A stretch of 8,509 nt of DNA from an uncultured Bacteroides sp. (lineage in GTDB: Bacteria; Bacteroidota; Bacteroidia; Bacteroidales; Bacteroidaceae), in NCBI GenBank assembly GCA_900557355.1, contig USSR01000275.1, positions 1 through 8,509 of the forward strand, written 5' to 3'. Position 1 is the stretch's first letter; every line of letters begins with the position of its first letter. This document shows, piece after piece, positions 8,037 to 8,509 of the stretch. The notes beneath the pieces were generated by a model, which made no database searches, was not told the origin of the DNA, and saw only the letters and a program-made list of their open reading frames with translations. Made by a program: the position numbers and the translations under genes.

Positions 8037-8509
8037 AGACAATATCAGCCTGTCTCAGATGCAGAAGGACTGGTTTGCACAAGCTGGTTATGATGTCGTG
8101 ACAGCTATGAACGAACCGATAGCCCGTTCACTGATACGCAAAATACAATTTGATCTGATTCTATCGGACGTACGTCTACCCGAAGGGGACGGAATATCTC
8201 TACTGGAATGGCTGCGCAAGGAAAGAAAGGATATTCCTTTCATCATCACGACCGAGTATGTGTCGGTTCCCGATGTGGTGCGCACTATTAAGTTGGGAGC
8301 GATAGCCTACCTTCCCAAGCCGGTACGCAAGGAACATCTGCTGGAACTGGCAGAAGATGTGTTCCGCCCCATGGTTACGGTACGGAAACAGGAAAAGGTA
8401 CTGTTTCACCGTACAAGTCCGAAGATCCTACAAGTGGAGAAACTTGCCAGACTGGTAGCTCCATCGGAAATGTCGGTGATGGTACTTGGTGCCAACGGTA
8501 CAGGGAAGG
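8011..8509 (+). CDS. RteB-like sigma-54-activator-type response regulator, 3'-truncated by window edge
   Basis: This is a DNA-binding transcription activator whose receiver is the likely target of the upstream kinase. It begins at ATG 8011, overlapping the kinase gene by 26 bp in another frame, and stays open to the window end (166 full codons visible). The receiver (about 1-120) has ILIVEDN with Glu9 and Asp10, phospho-acceptor Asp53 in LSDVRLP, Thr81 in IITTEY and Lys103 in YLPKP. After a linker, the segment from about 135 (SPKILQVEKLARLVA) leads into MVLGANGTGK (157-166), the Walker A of an NtrC-type AAA+ domain; most family members read GESGTGKE there. The GAFTGA loop and the helix-turn-helix lie beyond the window, so true sigma-54 dependence cannot be checked. 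The overlap and order argue for one operon and coupled translation. RteB of CTnDOT-type elements is the nearest known model. Confidence 0.9.
   Translation, partial: MKRKILIVEDNISLSQMQKDWFAQAGYDVVTAMNEPIARSLIRKIQFDLILSDVRLPEGDGISLLEWLRKERKDIPFIITTEYVSVPDVVRTIKLGAIAYLPKPVRKEHLLELAEDVFRPMVTVRKQEKVLFHRTSPKILQVEKLARLVAPSEMSVMVLGANGTGK

Noticed and set aside
8168..8177. ACGTACGTCT, matching the reverse complement of the B. fragilis Mpi invertase core ARACGTWCGT (recalled from memory); a 9/10 match also at 3767-3776
   Set aside because: Both hits are inside coding sequence. This one encodes the conserved receiver motif around Asp53. They are not an inverted pair around a promoter, so no invertible segment is supported.

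Overview
The window looks like chromosomal DNA of a Bacteroidales bacterium (Bacteroides or Parabacteroides type). The grounds are moderate GC by eye, A/T-rich leaders without strong Shine-Dalgarno sequences, Bacteroides-flavoured Gmd and ManC proteins, and a two-component pair of the RteA/RteB kind known from Bacteroides conjugative transposons. This assignment is inference from protein character; no database search was possible. All genes lie on the + strand.

Positions 1-2900 hold a GDP-sugar cassette. The 3' part of gmd (GDP-mannose 4,6-dehydratase) overlaps fcl (GDP-L-fucose synthase) by four bases. After 18 bp comes a manC-type gene with a guanylyltransferase domain and a C-terminal type II phosphomannose isomerase cupin. 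Together they can take fructose-6-P or mannose-6-P (with a phosphomannomutase from elsewhere) through GDP-mannose to GDP-L-fucose, the donor for capsule, O-antigen or glycoprotein fucosylation.

Positions 2901-3224 are a 324 bp A/T-rich gap with no convincing gene. It separates the sugar cassette from a different kind of content and may be a junction. Positions 3225-5498 encode a 757-residue superfamily II DEAD/DEAH-type helicase. It has an unassigned N-terminal region of about 105 residues, a complete helicase core, and four tandem helicase-associated (HA) repeats at the C-terminus.

After a 225 bp gap comes a signalling pair. The first gene (5724-8036) is a membrane hybrid histidine kinase: TM, periplasmic helical sensor, TM, HisKA, HATPase, receiver, and a C-terminal segment resembling a divergent Hpt. 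It overlaps by 26 bp the start of a response regulator with a receiver and the beginning of a sigma-54-activator AAA+ domain, cut by the window end inside its Walker A motif. The likely signal path is a phosphorelay from kinase His299 to Asp579, then possibly to His704, then to Asp53 of the regulator. The target genes lie outside the window.

The least ordinary items are the HA-repeat helicase, its position beside an RteAB-like pair, and the Hpt-like tail of the kinase. I saw no tRNA, rRNA, CRISPR array, insertion sequence or convincing intrinsic terminator.
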